The notes beneath the pieces are model-generated. The model was not told the DNA's origin. It saw only the letters and a list, made by a program, of their open reading frames with translations, and searched no databases. Below are positions 17,701 to 28,800 of a stretch of DNA of 46,492 nucleotides, in pieces. The position numbers and the translations under genes are program-made. The stretch is from Archangium violaceum Cb vi76. Its GTDB lineage: Bacteria; Myxococcota; Myxococcia; Myxococcales; Myxococcaceae. Within the stretch, counting starts at the first letter, position 1. Every line of letters starts with the position of its first letter. The stretch lies in the NCBI RefSeq assembly GCF_000733295.1, contig NZ_JPMI01000131.1, forward strand, positions 1-46,492, in the 5' to 3' direction.

Positions 17701-20700
17701 CCGCGTCCGCCACGAGGTGGTGCAGATCCACGAGCAGCAACGCCTCGGACTCCGAGACACGCGCCAGCCCCGCGCGCATCAGCGGTGCGGTGTCGAGCCG
17801 GAAGGGCCGGACGAAGCGCGCGAGCAGGCTGGAGACGTTCTCCCCCCGAGCCTCCCAGCGCTCCAGCGGCAGCTCCACGGCACTGCCCACGCGCTGCACC
17901 GTCTCTCCCTCCACCTGGTGGAAGGAGGTGCGCAGGGCCTCGTGGCGATGCACCAGTCCGGCCAGGGCCCTCGTCAGCCGGGCCTCGTCCAGCGGGCCCT
18001 CCAGCCGCAGCGCGCCCGTCATGTGGTAGCTGGTGTCCGTGCCTCCGCTGCGCTCGTGCACCAGGTACATCCGCCGCTGGGCGGCGGTGGTGGGGTGGTG
18101 GGCGGCGGGCTCGGTGGGCACCAGGGGGGGCAGGGCGGCCTCGGCCTCGTCGAGCAGCGCGGCCAGCCCGCGCACGGTGGGGGCCGAGAGGAAGCGCGAG
18201 AGCGGCACGCGCCGGCCCAGTGTGCCGGCCACGCGGTGCAGCAACTGGATGGCGAGCAGCGACTGGCCGCCCTGCTCGAAGAAGTCGTCCGTGACGCCGC
18301 CCGTCTCCCGGCCGAGCACCTCGTGCCACAGCGCGAGCAGCTCCTTCTCCCGCGAGCCCTCGGGTGGCACGGCCTCGCGGGCGCGCACGGCCAGCGGCCA
18401 CCTTCCCAGCGCCTTGCGATCCGTCTTCCCGCTCGGCAGGGTGGGCATGGCCGGCAGCGGCACCAGGTACGTGGGCACCATGTAGTCCGGCAGGTGCGCG
18501 GCCAGATGGCCCCGCAGGCCCGAGTCGTCCCCGCGTGGCACATAGAAGGCCGCGAGCACCGCCTGCCCGGCGCCGTCCTCGCGCACCACCACCGCGGCGC
18601 TGGCCACCACGCCCGAGGCCATCATCCGCGACTCCACCTCACCCAGCTCCACCCGGTGCCCGCGCACCTTCACCTGGTGGTCCGCGCGGCCCCGGTGCTC
18701 CAGGTTCCCATCCGCCCGCCACCGGCCCAGGTCTCCCGTGCGGTACAGCCGCCCCGCGTCGTAGGGCCCGCGGATGAATCGCTCCGCGTTCAGCTCGGGC
18801 CGGTTCAGGTAGCCGCGCGCCACGCCCTCGCCGCCGATGAGCACCTCGCCCACCACGCCCGGGGGCAGCAGCTCGCCCTGAGCGTCCGTCACGTACACCC
18901 GCGTGGCACGCACCGGGCGGCCCACGTGGACATTGCCCGGCTGGCTCAGCTCCGCGGTGGTGGACCAGACGGTCGTCTCCGTGGGGCCATACATGTTGAA
19001 GAGGCGCGCCGGGGTGAGGCTCCGCACGGTGCGCAGCAGCGCGGGGGGCAGCGGCTCTCCACCCACCAGCAGCAGGCGCACCGAGCGCAGCGCCCGCTCC
19101 CCGAGCGGATGGCCCAGGAGGAGCTGGAGGCGGGTGGGCGTGAGCTGCACCAGCCCGCGGCCCTCGCGGAGGATGAGGGTGGCCAGCAGCTCCGGCGAGG
19201 CCTGGGCCTCCTCGTCCGCCAGCACCACCTCCAGCCCGAGCGACAGCGGCAGCAGCGTCTCCAGCACGAAGATGTCGAAGGTGGCGTTCGTGCAGCACAG
19301 CACCCGGGGGCGCTCCCCCAGCGGCAGGGCCTCGGCCATGGCGGCCAGGAAGTTGCCCACGCAGTGGTGCTCGATGAGCACGCCCTTGGGGTTGCCGGTG
19401 GAGCCGGACGTATAGAGGACGTAGGCCAGGTCCCCGGGCTCGGGGCGGGCGGGGAGGGGCGCCGGGGCCACCGGCTCGCGGGGCATGTCCACCCGCACGA
19501 CCGGCACGGGCAGGACGTCGGCGAGCGAGGCGGTGGCCGCGTCCAGCAGCACCAGCCGGGCGCCGGAGTCCTCCAGCATGAAGCGCAGGCGCTCGGGAGG
19601 ATGGGACGGCTCCAGGGGCAACCAGCCCGCGCCCGCGCACAGGACGCCGAGCTGTCCCACCAGCAGCGACGCCGAGCGCGACGTGCACAGCGCCACCGTG
19701 TCGTTCCTGCCCACGCCCCGGGCGGTGAGCTCCGCGGCGAGGTGCCGGGCCCGGCCGAGCAGCTCGCCATAGGTGAGCCGCTGTCCGCCCGCGCGCAGGG
19801 CCACCGCGTCGGGTGTGCGCGCCGCCTGCTCGAGAATGGGCGTCAGCGCGTCCCCGGGAGCGGGCGTGGTGGGCGGGGGAGGATTCAGTCCGAGCAGCTC
19901 CGCGCGCGTGGCCTCGCCCACCAGCGGCAGCCGCCCCAGCGGTGTGCCGGGCTCGCGCACCACCGCCTCCAGCAACGCGCGGAAACCCTCCGCGAGCCGG
20001 GCGGGCACCTGCTCGGGGAAGGCGCCCGTGCGCACGTCCAGGTCCACCCGCAGCTCGCCCTGACGCGTGCGATCGCTCACCTGCACCGCGAGCGCATGGG
20101 CCTCGTGGCCGCTGAACAGCCAGTGGATCTCCACCGGATGGCCGGCCAGGGTGCTCTCGTACTGCTGGTTCTGGTAGGAGACGACGGTGTCGAAGAGGCC
20201 CTGGCGGCGCAGCGCCGGCGCCTCGAGCCGCTCCAGCAGCGACTCATACGGGTAGCGGCCGTGCCGGAGGAAGTTCCCCACGCGGGAGCCCGCGCGCGGC
20301 AACCACTCGGAGAAGGAGCTCTCGGGCTCCAGCTCCAGGCGCAGCGGCACGGTGGCCACGCACATGCCAAAGGTGAGCATCGCCGGGCGCGAGTTCCGAT
20401 TGTGCAGGTACGTCCCGAGGCACACGTCCCGCCGCCCCAACAACCTCCCGAGGAAGAGGCCCGTGAGGGCGCAGAAGAATCGGTTGGGCGTACTTCCCCA
20501 CTCGCGCAGCCGGTCGTGGAGGGCCCGCGTCAACCCGGGCTCCAGCACCAGCGTGTGCCGCTCGGCGCGGGTGCCGGTGAGGGCCAGCCCGGACTCTCCC
20601 AGCAGGGTGGGCTCCTCCACGCCTTCCAGCGCCTCGCGCAGCGCGGCCAGGTCTCCGGCGGCCGCCTCCGAGGCCAGGTACTGCCTCTCCTCCTCACGGA

Positions 20701-21274
20701 AGGCGGCATAGCGCCCCGGCGTGGGGAGCTCCGGCTCGCGCCCCGCGGCGAGCGACTCATACAACCTGCCCACGCCCCGGCCGAGCAGGGCCAGCGACGC
20801 CGCGTCCGCGAGCAGGTGGTGGAAGCGCGCGAAGAGCGCCGAGCCCTCTCCCCACGTGAGCACCGCCAGCTCGCGCAGCAATCCCTTCCCGGGGCTCAGC
20901 GGCTCGCGTGCGCGCTCCCCGGCCCAGGCCAGCGCGGCGGCCCGGGGCTCGGGCCCACCCCGGAAGTCCCGCACGGGCACCTCCTCCACCGGCCCCCGGG
21001 CGGGCACCTGGAAGGGCTCGCCCTGGTGCACCACCACCTCCGCGCGCGCGTCCTCCGTCCGCTCCATGAACAGCCGCGCCGCCCGGGCCAGCAACCCGGC
21101 GTCCACCTCGCCCTTCACCTCCAGCAACCCGGCGAGCGTGCCCACCGCGCCGCCGGGAGCCACCTGCTCCGTCAACCAGATGCGGCGTTGGGGATGGCTG
21201 AGGGGCGCGGCTTCCTCGGGAATGGCGGACGGAGAGGGGCTCATGTGTCGGGCGGGCGGGAGAGGGGAGAACAT
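11744..21274 (-). CDS. Three-module NRPS (C-A-T-C-A-T-C-A-T)
   Basis: This 3176-residue peptide synthetase has three elongation-type modules, no epimerase and no thioesterase. C1 (about 25-455; HHLLADA at 152-158) is an N-terminal condensation domain that may take an acyl donor. A1 (475-960) has specificity residues DILQLGMVWK, close to the known glycine code. T1 Ser is near 1005 (GGQSL). C2 carries HHLVADA at 1185. A2 code reads DVHDCGYLNK, T2 Ser is near 2048. C3 has the canonical HHLIADG near 2238. A3 code reads DAEWAGEVVK, T3 Ser is near 3114 (GGHSL). C1 and C2 have Ala where the HHxxxDG Gly is usual. The ATG at 21274 lies 27 bases after the amidinotransferase stop; another ATG lies at 21244. 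The chain probably passes to the two-module NRPS encoded divergently. Confidence 0.95.
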   Translation of the reverse strand: MFSPLPPARHMSPSPSAIPEEAAPLSHPQRRIWLTEQVAPGGAVGTLAGLLEVKGEVDAGLLARAARLFMERTEDARAEVVVHQGEPFQVPARGPVEEVPVRDFRGGPEPRAAALAWAGERAREPLSPGKGLLRELAVLTWGEGSALFARFHHLLADAASLALLGRGVGRLYESLAAGREPELPTPGRYAAFREEERQYLASEAAAGDLAALREALEGVEEPTLLGESGLALTGTRAERHTLVLEPGLTRALHDRLREWGSTPNRFFCALTGLFLGRLLGRRDVCLGTYLHNRNSRPAMLTFGMCVATVPLRLELEPESSFSEWLPRAGSRVGNFLRHGRYPYESLLERLEAPALRRQGLFDTVVSYQNQQYESTLAGHPVEIHWLFSGHEAHALAVQVSDRTRQGELRVDLDVRTGAFPEQVPARLAEGFRALLEAVVREPGTPLGRLPLVGEATRAELLGLNPPPPTTPAPGDALTPILEQAARTPDAVALRAGGQRLTYGELLGRARHLAAELTARGVGRNDTVALCTSRSASLLVGQLGVLCAGAGWLPLEPSHPPERLRFMLEDSGARLVLLDAATASLADVLPVPVVRVDMPREPVAPAPLPARPEPGDLAYVLYTSGSTGNPKGVLIEHHCVGNFLAAMAEALPLGERPRVLCCTNATFDIFVLETLLPLSLGLEVVLADEEAQASPELLATLILREGRGLVQLTPTRLQLLLGHPLGERALRSVRLLLVGGEPLPPALLRTVRSLTPARLFNMYGPTETTVWSTTAELSQPGNVHVGRPVRATRVYVTDAQGELLPPGVVGEVLIGGEGVARGYLNRPELNAERFIRGPYDAGRLYRTGDLGRWRADGNLEHRGRADHQVKVRGHRVELGEVESRMMASGVVASAAVVVREDGAGQAVLAAFYVPRGDDSGLRGHLAAHLPDYMVPTYLVPLPAMPTLPSGKTDRKALGRWPLAVRAREAVPPEGSREKELLALWHEVLGRETGGVTDDFFEQGGQSLLAIQLLHRVAGTLGRRVPLSRFLSAPTVRGLAALLDEAEAALPPLVPTEPAAHHPTTAAQRRMYLVHERSGGTDTSYHMTGALRLEGPLDEARLTRALAGLVHRHEALRTSFHQVEGETVQRVGSAVELPLERWEARGENVSSLLARFVRPFRLDTAPLMRAGLARVSESEALLLVDLHHLVADAASVEVLVEELWALYEGRTLEAPAVQPRDHAAWQRRLAGAPALQEAEAWWRRELALPPTPLELGTGRARPATVSNAGATHTEELPAELAASLHTLARAHGTTLYNVLLSALTLLLTRHSGMRELVVGAPVLGRPLPELERMVGLLTHTLPLRNRTRPGMTVAELLAEVSQRTRDALAREAVPLDMLLEGSSSDAGGATYDVLLLVREPRPLERTPVHGPRVHRVEYPIPAAKVDLTLTAVPSSTGGALALDWTYRTDVLEGGEVAALARRMRRVLEQLAEDSSRPLSDVDVLTPEDRARLDAFHTVRQPHATDVTVQGLFTEVAARHASDVAVWHEGRSLTYAELEARSRRLARTLRALGVGPEVRVGLLAEPSLEMVVAILGVLGAGGAWVPLDPSHPEERLELLLRDSGVELLLHQGATPCPTSFTGRVLRLEAPLLYASGEGALPEVARPEHLAYVIYTSGTTGTPKGVMLEQRQLCAQLAWLRRFFSGTSRRMHHMLLVSPAVDVSVHQIFLPLMRGDTLYLPRQETILSPEALAAYVAAHHIDVVDSVPALLKGLLERDAAAGRLEVEYLCFGGDVLSTDVVRLVGRSLHIRHLINYYGPTETCLNATALMTPEWERLERVPIGRPCDNYTLHVLDASLAELPPGCVGELYVGGPGVARGYLGRPELTAERFVPDPFHPGGRLYRTGDLGRWLPDGQLDFVGRADQQVKIRGYRVEKGEVEATLRRAALHSGTELSECLVEVTDAAPRRLVAFLVPGPGGAAPDVAPLRAALKRWLPAYMVPSAFVPVERLPLTVSGKVDRKALLALAEEHEAAQPEQGEPLSPTEERVASVWRELLGVRGVRPGDNFFDLGGQSLQVVQVVSRLREALDVDVPLRLLFEAEDLAALARGVEGLTRRTAGPPSVVPVARTGALPLSSAQQRLWLLDQLEPGSPLYTIAGALRLEGELDVGATEEALRALVARHEALRTRFESGADGPVAVVEPAPPFSLERLTLPDTGASARERMDAVVAEVARRPFALERAPLFRAVLVEVGAGEHLLVLALHHLIADGWSLAVLSREFAALYEARTRGGEAALPPLPVQYVDVAAWQREHLTEEAQAPLLAFWKKHLEGHTELNLSTDFARPPVQSHRGATLAWGLSESLSEGVRALARARGVTPFMVMLATFQALLHRYTRQESLTLGIPVANRGQREVEGVVGCFVNTLALRVDVRGGRPFTELLEQVRERTGEALAHQELPFEKLVEHVQPPRDTSRSPLFQVMFSYDVAPEATLQLGGLRLTPYEADTGTAKFDLTLSVLEQPGGLRCSLEYATDLFREATVSRLARHYEQLLSAVVREPGRAVRHLPLLTPEDTVLLARHRATAAPPGAALTLHGAFEAQVARTPGAEALRHESRSLTYAELDARANQLAHALRRRGVGLGAHVGILLERSVEALVGFLGVLKAGAAYVPLDPEYPRERLEAMLEDCGARLLLTRSTLLERVGARGGEALEVLDVDACRAELEAAPREAPRVDVPPSAPAYLMYTSGSTGRPKAVVVPHRAVEGYARSCIQLHGYTSADRVLQFSTLSFDASVEEIYPALLSGGTVVLRTEALLDARELCARCEEWGVTLLWLPTAFWVELTGALASGAARLPGCVRTVAAGGEKVPAAQVLQWRRVAGGVRLGNEYGPTETTVVAVAAELDAVADEELRRGLVPIGRPVPGMRAYVLDESLGPVPPGVPGELYLGGAHVSLGYLGRPELTAERFLPDPFSPEPGARCYRTGDLARLLPDGSLEYLGRTDQQLKYRGFRVEPGEIEAVLGRHPGVREAVVVLREDAPGVKRLVGYVVPSGGAPLEVTELRAFARGQLPEHMVPTALVALPHLPLTPGGKVDRAALPAPDTEADAARTPPSTPLELGLATVWRALLGVPRVGLEDDFFELGGHSLLAMRVVARAREELGLEVPLRVLFEHPRLGDLARALEGRSAVPGDSRRITRVDRGARRVKR

Positions 21275-21301
21275 GCGTCTTCGGTGCTTCTCTTCAGCGC
21301 T

Positions 21302-22399
21302 TCAGAGGTAGGACACGGCATCGCCGCGGCGACGCACGTCCACCGTGGCGCAGTGGAACGAGCCGCCGAAGGTGTTGAAGTTGCGGAAGTTGCAGGGAAT
21401 GGGCGTGAAGCCCCACCGCCGCAGCGCGGAGATCATCGGCTCGTCGCTGCGCTCCACGACGACCCGCTTCTCGTCCAGGCTGAGCAGGTTCATGTTGATC
21501 CACTTGCTCGTCATGTAGAGCGGGTGGCCGTCGGGGATGCTGGGCGTGGGCGCCTCGAGGATGTCCCAGCCGCGGAACAGTGAGGGCACCTTGGGGAAGC
21601 GGTGCGGGTTGACCAGCAGCTTGCCCGGCGCCAGCGGCATGATGGTGGCGTCGATGTGCATGGGGTGGGTGTCGCGCGGCTCCACCACGTGCACCCGGAA
21701 GCGGCCCTCCAGGTGGCGCTGCAGCCACCGGATGCCGAACTCGTTGGTGACGTTGCTCTTCTGGACGACCAGATCCCTCCCGAACTTGATGAAGTCCGCG
21801 GCGTCGAAGGTGGGCTCGGTGTCGGTGATGACGTAGCGGGGCGGCTCGTCCTCGGTGGGGTCCACGAAGTCGTGCACGTACAGCTCGTCCTTGAGCTCCG
21901 GCTTGGGCGCGGCCGTCCAGCGCGCGCCCGCGCGGAAGTACTCCTTGATGAGCGCGCGGTAGGCCAGCGGCTCGAAGTAGCGCGAGCGCCACGCCATGGG
22001 CGACTCGATGACCTCATCCCCCACCACGAGCAGCACGTCGCGGGGCATGGCCGCGTACAGCCCGCCCGAGCTGGCGAAGTGGGGCGTGACGATGGGCCGG
22101 CGGAAGTCCAGCGCCTCCGGCCTCCGCACGGTGACGCCCTCGGCCTCCAGGATGTGGACCAGCTCCTCCAGGTCCTTCTTCGCCGCGGCGATGCGCTCGG
22201 GCGGGAAGGGGCGGCCCGCGTTGCGCTGGAAGAGGTCCCACATGTTGTCCGGCACGGTGGCCTTCAGCGAGATGTGCCACTCGGGGAAGGTGGCGTTGTC
22301 CACCACGCCGACAATCACCTCCTCCAGGAGATCCCACTCGGTGAAGGCGTTGACGACGGGCAGCGACCTGGACGTTTGGAGTTGGGCTGGGGCGATCAT
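21302..22399 (-). CDS. Arginine:X amidinotransferase
   Basis: This 365-residue enzyme of the glycine amidinotransferase family moves the amidino group of arginine to an amine, giving a guanidine and ornithine. The catalytic triad expected from human AGAT is visible with matching spacing: Asp199 in FDAADFIKFGRD, His248 in HPMHIDATI and the nucleophile Cys350 in GGSFHCATVDVRR. Family members in natural-product clusters include CyrA and SxtG, which guanidinylate small-molecule precursors. It sits between the desaturase and the NRPS in one leftward operon, so it likely makes a guanidino building block such as guanidinoacetate or modifies an amine in the product. Acceptor unknown. Confidence 0.92.
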   Translation of the reverse strand: MIAPAQLQTSRSLPVVNAFTEWDLLEEVIVGVVDNATFPEWHISLKATVPDNMWDLFQRNAGRPFPPERIAAAKKDLEELVHILEAEGVTVRRPEALDFRRPIVTPHFASSGGLYAAMPRDVLLVVGDEVIESPMAWRSRYFEPLAYRALIKEYFRAGARWTAAPKPELKDELYVHDFVDPTEDEPPRYVITDTEPTFDAADFIKFGRDLVVQKSNVTNEFGIRWLQRHLEGRFRVHVVEPRDTHPMHIDATIMPLAPGKLLVNPHRFPKVPSLFRGWDILEAPTPSIPDGHPLYMTSKWINMNLLSLDEKRVVVERSDEPMISALRRWGFTPIPCNFRNFNTFGGSFHCATVDVRRRGDAVSYL

Positions 22400-22436
22400 T
22401 CGGGTGTCTCGCGAGGAGGGGGTGGAACGGAGGACG

Positions 22437-23519
22437 TCAGGCCACGCGCTCCGGCGGGACCGGAGCGCTGGCATCGGGAGGCCGGGCGGCGTTGAACGCC
22501 GGAGTGGTCCAGCTCTTCACCACCGCGGTGGGACCCAGGAAGTAGCCGTGGCAGTGATTGGCCGCGGAGTACTCGGGGAGCGGCTCCAGCATCCGGTGGA
22601 TGTGGGCCAGGTTGGCCAGGGGGATGCGGGGGAAGATGTGGTGCGTGAGGTGGTAGTTGTCGTGGTGCGGGTGCAGGAAGAACGCCAGCCCGTTGGACGG
22701 CAGGTTGCGCGTGTAGCCGACGATGCCTCCCGGCTCGAGCCCGACATGGTCGGAGATCTCCGCGAACACCTTGATGGCGTGATAGACGGTGGCGCGCGCC
22801 AGCATCCACACGGCCGCGAATGACAGCGCGGCGCGAGCGCCTCCGAGGACGCCGAGCACGGTGAGCAGGACGGCCCACCAGAGGACCACTCGCAGGCGCT
22901 GGGCCCCGCTCAAACGTGGCAGCTCTCCCAGCACGGACTTGCGCCACAGCGCGCCGTTGAACAGGAAGTGCCGGTAGAAGCGCCACGGCGAGCGCACCAC
23001 GCGGGCGTCCGCGTCACGAGGCGGCGGGAGGAAGTCCGGGTCCCCCTCGGGGTCTCCGAGGTAGGCGTGGTGGCGCAGGTGCGAGAGCCGGTACGCCTCG
23101 AAGTCCTCGAAGATGCAGGGGCCGAAGAGGAGCGTGGCCACCCCGCGGTTCGTCCGGCGCCCCGTGAACATGTTGCCGTGGGCCGCGTCGTGCAGCGTGT
23201 TGCCGAGCGCGCGCTGCCGCGAGCCCACCAGCACGAGCGCCAGGGGGAGCCACAGCGGGGACACGTACACCACCGCCGCCCACCCGGCGAAGACGAGCGC
23301 CCACGACTGCACCACCTGCCAGAGCGCCACCAGGGGCCTCGGCTCGTGGTAGCGCCGGAAGAGCTCCGCGCGCTCGCCCTCGGACAGATAGGTCCGGAAG
23401 CGGCGCAGCTCATCCACCTTCAGTCTGGGTGACGCCGCCGTCTCCCGGACGGTGGAGAGTGGGGGGGCCGTGTCCTCCATGATGATGTCCGTGCTCCATG
23501 TGTCGGGTTTGCCCGTCAC
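22437..23519 (-). CDS. Membrane fatty acid desaturase
   Basis: This 360-residue integral membrane diiron enzyme has the three histidine boxes of the desaturase/hydroxylase superfamily: HDAAHGN, HLRHHAYLGDPEGD and HLTHH. Hydrophobic segments surround residues about 60-95 and 200-245. It is the first gene of the leftward NRPS operon, 37 bases before the amidinotransferase. The family introduces double bonds or hydroxyls into acyl chains; here it may modify the fatty acyl starter of a lipopeptide. The start is uncertain: GTG at 23519 or ATG at 23480, neither with a good ribosome site. Confidence 0.9.
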   Translation of the reverse strand: MTGKPDTWSTDIIMEDTAPPLSTVRETAASPRLKVDELRRFRTYLSEGERAELFRRYHEPRPLVALWQVVQSWALVFAGWAAVVYVSPLWLPLALVLVGSRQRALGNTLHDAAHGNMFTGRRTNRGVATLLFGPCIFEDFEAYRLSHLRHHAYLGDPEGDPDFLPPPRDADARVVRSPWRFYRHFLFNGALWRKSVLGELPRLSGAQRLRVVLWWAVLLTVLGVLGGARAALSFAAVWMLARATVYHAIKVFAEISDHVGLEPGGIVGYTRNLPSNGLAFFLHPHHDNYHLTHHIFPRIPLANLAHIHRMLEPLPEYSAANHCHGYFLGPTAVVKSWTTPAFNAARPPDASAPVPPERVA

Positions 23520-23669
23520 CGGGGTCGTGTCTGGCTTTGTGAGATGAACCCGATGCCAGGGATGGAGGAACCGGGCCGCTCGAAGCTTTCACGGGGACGA
23601 TAGCGGCGCGTCTGACATGCCCCGCCGCCGCGCGAGGGAACGCGGGCGTTGGGCGGGCATGACAGACCT
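23520..23669. promoter_or_regulatory. Divergent control region of the NRPS cluster
   Basis: About 150 bases separate the two diverging halves of the cluster, so both promoters should be here. CATGCCC (23616-23622) and GGGCATG (23655-23661) form a dyad, extended by CGCC/GGCG with one bulged base, just before the methyltransferase start. It could be an operator or a leader hairpin. I cannot assign -35/-10 boxes with confidence. Confidence 0.45.
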
Positions 23670-24410
23670 ATGTCTTATACAGCGCCCTCACCTGACACGT
23701 TCCCGGGAATCAGAGACATGTACACGCTGCGTACCTTGTTCCAGACACACCTCGTGAAACCCCAGGGCATCATCTACGCGGGGGCCCACGTGGGTGAGAA
23801 TGTCGGGGCCTTTCTCGACGCGGGCTTCGAGTCGGTGTTGTGCATCGAGCCCAACCCCGAGGACTTCTCCCAGCTCGAGCGCCATGCCTCGGCGCGCGTG
23901 CGCTGCGTGCACGCGGCGGTGTCGGACCGGGAAGGAACGTCCGCGTATTACATGGTGCCGGGAGTGCCCACCCTCAACTCCCTCCTGAAGCCGGACGATG
24001 AGTATTGGGTGAAGCTGGTGGGGAAGGAGATGGCGGACGCACACGCGCCGACCCGCGTGGAGGTGCGTACGCTCCGGCTGGACACGGCGGTGGAGCGACA
24101 CGGGGGCGGGGTTCCCTACAACGCGCTCTACCTCAACATCCAGGGCGGCGAGCTGCTCGCGCTGAAGGGAGCGCCGCGCACCCTGGAGGGGCTGGACACC
24201 GTCTTCACCGAGGTGAACTTCGAGCGGCGCTACGAGGGCTGCGCGCTCTTCGAGGAGGTGGACGCCTTCCTGCGCGAGCAGGGCTTCCGCCTCATGTACC
24301 TGGAGAAGTTCCCGCACTCGGGGGGCCAGCACGGCGAGGCGCTCTACCGGCGTGTTTCCGATCTGCCCACGCCGGGGCTCGTGCCGCTGTCCGAGCTGGA
24401 GAACCGGTAG
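23670..24410 (+). CDS. FkbM family methyltransferase
   Basis: This 246-residue SAM-dependent methyltransferase has a family SAM-binding segment IIYAGAHVGENVGAFLDAGF, followed by CIEPNPEDFSQLE and the late LYLNIQGGELLALKGA (the FkbM IDxEGxE region, here NIQGGE). FkbM enzymes O-methylate hydroxyl groups in natural products and sugars. It is the first rightward gene of the cluster and is followed after four bases by the exporter, so it probably methylates the NRPS product or a precursor. I chose the ATG at 23670; a TTG at 23649 and an ATG at 23718 are alternatives. Confidence 0.85.
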   Translation: MSYTAPSPDTFPGIRDMYTLRTLFQTHLVKPQGIIYAGAHVGENVGAFLDAGFESVLCIEPNPEDFSQLERHASARVRCVHAAVSDREGTSAYYMVPGVPTLNSLLKPDDEYWVKLVGKEMADAHAPTRVEVRTLRLDTAVERHGGGVPYNALYLNIQGGELLALKGAPRTLEGLDTVFTEVNFERRYEGCALFEEVDAFLREQGFRLMYLEKFPHSGGQHGEALYRRVSDLPTPGLVPLSELENR

Positions 24411-24414
24411 CCCC

Positions 24415-25764
24415 GTGAGCATCCGCGAGGCACACAGCGGCCAGGAGGGGCCGGACTTCAGGACCTTCATCGCCATCTGGCTGGGGCAGGCGGTGTCGAT
24501 GGTGGGCTCGCGCGTGTCGCGGCTCGCCCTGGGCATCTGGCTCTTCCAGCGCACGGGGGCGGTGACGGACTTCGCCATGGTGGCGCTGTGTGACGCGCTG
24601 CCGGTGCTGCTGCTGCTGCCCTTCACGGGCGTGGTGGCGGACCGGTACGACCGGCGCCGGGTGATGCTGTGGGCGGACTCGGCCGCGGCGCTGTGCACGC
24701 TGGGGATGGCCGGGCTGCTGTGGTCTGGCCAATTCCAGTCCTGGCACCTCTACCTGGCGGTGGTGGCGGGCGCGAGCGCGAGCGCCCTGCAGTCACCCGC
24801 CTGGAACGCCGCCATCTCGCAGTTGGTGCCTCCCGCGCGGCTCTCCCGGGCGGTGGGGCTGGTGCAGGTGTCGGAGGGAATGACGGACATCCTCGCGCCC
24901 ACGCTGGCGGGAGGGTTGCTGGCGGTGGGCGGGATGATGGCCGCGCTGGTGTTCGACTTCAGCACCTTCCTCATCGGCATGGGGCTGCTGCTCCTGCGGC
25001 GCTTCCCGGCGGTGCCGCGAGCTCAGACGGCGGAAGAGCGGCCGGGCCCGGTCTGGCGCGAGGCGATGCGGGGCTGGGAGTACGTGGCCGCGCGGCGGGG
25101 GCTGGTGGGGCTGCTGGCGCTGGCCTCGCTGGTGACGATGACCCTGTGCGCCATGGAGGTGCTGGTGCCTCCGATGCTGCTGGCCCATGCGTCGCCGACG
25201 GTGATGGGCATGGTGATGTCGGTGGCGGGCGTGGGCGCGCTGTGCGGCAGCGTGGTCATGAGCACCTGGGGTGGGCCGCGCCGGAAGATGGACGGAGTGC
25301 TCGGCGCGGGCGCGCTGATGGGGCTGGCGCTGATGGGCGCGGGGCTCGGGGGCTCGGTGGGGGTCATGGCCGTGGCGGGGTGGGTGGCCATGTTCTGCAT
25401 GCCCGTGGTGTGGAGCTGTTCCCACGCCGTGTGGCAGCTCCAGATTCCAGCGGAGCTCCAGGGCCGTGCGTTCGGCTTGCGGCGCATGGTGGGCGAAGGC
25501 ACGGCGGTCACCGTGTTCTTCGGCGCGGGGCCGCTCGTGGACCGGGTGCTCGAGCCCCTGCTCGCTCCGGGTGGAGCGCTCGCGGACAGCGCGGGCGGAG
25601 TCTTCGGCGTGGCGCGGAGCCAGGGTGTGGGCCTGCTGCTCTTCCTGCTGGGGCTGTTGTTGTTGACGGTGATGGTGGTGGTGCGGGCCCAGCCGGGCCT
25701 GTACCGCATCGAGGATGGGGTTCTTCGAGACAACCCGATACACGCCACCGGAGTGGGTGGCTGA
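24415..25764 (+). CDS. MFS exporter (EntS-like)
   Basis: This 449-residue major facilitator protein has about twelve hydrophobic segments. The early FIAIWLGQAVSMVGSRVSRL and the cytoplasmic loop VVADRYDRRRVM are typical of the MFS-3/EntS group that exports siderophores and drugs. The GTG start at 24415 lies four bases after the methyltransferase stop. Its place inside the NRPS operon suggests that it secretes the peptide or provides self-resistance. Confidence 0.88.
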   Translation: MSIREAHSGQEGPDFRTFIAIWLGQAVSMVGSRVSRLALGIWLFQRTGAVTDFAMVALCDALPVLLLLPFTGVVADRYDRRRVMLWADSAAALCTLGMAGLLWSGQFQSWHLYLAVVAGASASALQSPAWNAAISQLVPPARLSRAVGLVQVSEGMTDILAPTLAGGLLAVGGMMAALVFDFSTFLIGMGLLLLRRFPAVPRAQTAEERPGPVWREAMRGWEYVAARRGLVGLLALASLVTMTLCAMEVLVPPMLLAHASPTVMGMVMSVAGVGALCGSVVMSTWGGPRRKMDGVLGAGALMGLALMGAGLGGSVGVMAVAGWVAMFCMPVVWSCSHAVWQLQIPAELQGRAFGLRRMVGEGTAVTVFFGAGPLVDRVLEPLLAPGGALADSAGGVFGVARSQGVGLLLFLLGLLLLTVMVVVRAQPGLYRIEDGVLRDNPIHATGVGG

Positions 25765-25816
25765 GGGAGTGTGGGAGGGGGGGTGCATACTGGAATCCCT
25801 CCCACCCAACGAGCGC

Positions 25817-28800
25817 ATGCGAGAGATGTCCGCCCAGATCATGAGCGAGCCGAACGAGGTCCTCCACGCGGGAGAGGTGTATGTGTTTCCGGCCTCGTAC
25901 GCGCAGAAGCGGATGTGGTTCCTGGAGAGGTTGGAGCCGGGGAGCGCCGCCTATCACATGCCCTTCGCCCTGCGGCTGTCGGGGACGTTGGATGTGAAGG
26001 CCTTGAGGCAGGGCCTCGACGCGGTGTTCCACCGCCACGAGGCGCTGCGCACGCGCTTCGAGGAGGCGGCGGATGGCGAGGTGAACCAGGTCATCCATCC
26101 GCCCGCGCCGCTCGGCCTGGGGCTGGCGGAGCTGGAGGCGGTGGAGCCGGAGGCGCGCACGGCGCGCGTGCTGGACTGGTGCGCCCGCGAGGCGGCGCGG
26201 CCGTTCGACCTGGAGCGGGACGTGCTGCTGCGTGCCTCGCTGCTGCGGCTCGGGGACGAGGAGCACGTGTTGCTGTTGGTGCTGCACCACATCATCTCGG
26301 ATGGGTGGTCCATGGCCATCTTCGCCCGGGAGCTGCTGGAGGTGTACGCCGCGGCCCGGGAGGGGCGGGGCTCGCCGCTGCCGGAGCCCGAGCTTCAGTA
26401 CGTGGACCACAGCGAGTGGCAGCGCGCGTGGATGGAGGAGGGCGGCGAGTCCCGGAGCCAGGTGGAGTATTGGAAGCGGAAGCTGGCCGGTCCGCTGCCG
26501 GTGCTGGAGCTGCCGGTGGATCGCCCCCGCCCGCCCGTGCAGACGCTGAAGGGCGCGACGCTGGATTTCTCCCTGCCGCGTGAGGTGCTGGCGCCGCTGC
26601 GGGAGCTTGGACAGCGCGAGGGAGCCACGCTCTTCATGACGCTGCTGGCGGGCTTCTCCGCGCTGCTGCACCGGTATTCCGGGGCGCAGGAGGTCGTCAT
26701 CGGCACGCCGGTGGCCAACCGCCGCCGCGCCGAGCAGGAGGGGTTGATCGGCCTCTTCGTGAACACGCTGGCGCTGCGCGTGTCCACGGCGGGCAACCCG
26801 GGCCTGCGCGAGCTGGTGCGCCGGGCGCGCACGGAGACGCTCGAGGCCTACGTCCACCAGGACATCCCCTTCGAGAAGGTGGTGGAGGAGCTGCGGCTGC
26901 CGAGGAGCCTGGGCGTTCCCCCCGTCTTCCAGGTGATGCTGGTGCTGGAGAACCAGCCGGCGGTGCCGCTCGCGCTCGCGGGCCTGCGCGTCACCCCGCT
27001 GGCCATTCCCACGCGCACGGCGCGGTTCGATCTCATGCTGTCGCTGGAGGAGACGGCCGAGGGGCTGCGCGGCCACGTGGAGTACAGCACGGACCTCTTC
27101 GACGAGGCGACGGTGCGCCGGATGCTCGCGCACTACGAGCGGGTGCTGCGGGGCGCGGTGACGCCGGAGGTGGGCATCGCGGACCTGCCGCTGCTGGACG
27201 CGGAGGAGCGCGCGCGTGTGCTCGGCGAGTGGAGCCGGGGGGCCGAGCCAGGCCAGGAGGAGACGACGTTGCCCGCGCTCGTGGAGGCGCAGGCGCGGCG
27301 CACGCCGGACGCGGTGGCCGTCAGCGCGGGCGACGCGAGCCTCACCTACCGGGAGCTGGAGGTGCGCGCCAATCAGCTCGCGCACCACCTGCGCCGGCTG
27401 GGCGTGGGGCCCGAGGTGGTGGTGGGAGTGTGCGCCGAGCGCTCGCTGGAGCTGGCGGTGGGGATGCTCGGCATCTCCAAGGCGGGAGGGGCGTACCTGC
27501 CGCTCGACCCCGACTATCCCGAGGATCGGCTCGCCTTCATGCTGAAGGACAGCCGCGTGTCCGTGCTGGTGGCGCAGGAGCGCGTGGCCGGGCGCATTCC
27601 CTCGATGGGGGAGCGGCGGGTGCTGTTGGACGCGCACGCGGAGGCGCTCGCGCGGGAGTCCAGCGAGGCGCCCGGGAGCGGGCTGGCGCCGGACAACCTC
27701 GTCTACGTCATCTACACCTCCGGCTCTACTGGCAGGCCCAAGGGCGTGGGGGTGACACACCGGGGGCTCGCGCGGCTGGTGACGGGCTCGACGTACGCGC
27801 GGCTGGGGGCGGGGGAGCGCGTGCTCCAGTTCGTCTCCATCTCGTTCGACGTCTCCGCCTACGAGCTGTGGGGACCGCTGTGCAACGGCGGCCAGGTGGT
27901 GATGGCGCCGCCGGGCGCGTTGTCCCTGGAGGAACTGGGGACGCTGTTTCAGCAGCGGAAGGTGAGCACGCTGTGGCTCACGGCGGGCCTGTTCCATCAG
28001 ATGGTGGAGGGCAACCTGGAGGGGCTCGCGGGGGTGCGGCAACTGCTGGCGGGCGGGGATGCCGTGTCCGCGCACCACATGCGGCGTGTGCGCGAGCGCT
28101 TCCCGGAATGTGCCCTCATCAATGGTTACGGGCCCACGGAAGTCACCGTGTTCGCGTGCACCCACGCGGTGGAGCCGGGCACGCCCGTGGATGGCTTTCC
28201 CATCGGCCGGCCCATTCCGGGGACGGAGGCCCATATCGTCGACGCGCGGCTGCGGCCCGTACCGGTGGGCGTCCCGGGGGAACTGCTCCTGGGAGGGCCG
28301 GGAGTGGCCCGGGGCTACCTCGGCCGGCCGGAGCTGACGGCCGAGCGGTTCATCCCCCATCCCTTCAGTGACAGGCCCGGTGCGCGGCTGTACCGCACGG
28401 GAGACCTCGCGCGCTTCCGCGCGGACGGCCGCATCGAGTACCTCGGGCGGTTGGACCGGCAGGTGAAGGTGCGTGGCTACCGCATCGAGCTGGGTGAGGT
28501 GGAGGAGGTGTTGCGCGCCCGGCCCGAGGTGGGGGACGCCGTGGTGCTGGCGCTGCCGGATCCCTCGGGAGACAAGCGGTTGTCCGCGTTCGTCGTGCCG
28601 CGGAATGAGGCCGAGCCCCCCTCGCCCTCCGCGTTGCGGGTGGCCCTGCGCCAGCGGCTGCCGGAGCACATGGTGCCCACCTCGTGGACGGTGGTGGACG
28701 CCCTGCCGCTCGGGCCCAACGGCAAGGTGGACCGGCAGCGGCTCGTCGAGGCCGAGGCCCCGCGCTCCCCGGGCGTGCCCTCGCGCTTCGTTCCCGCCAC

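Noticed and set aside
11663-21583. A giant + strand open frame opposite the three-module NRPS
   Set aside because: It is a mirror of the NRPS codons: low-complexity Arg/Gly/His/Gln sequence, no domain, no ribosome site. GC-rich coding DNA often leaves one antisense frame open.
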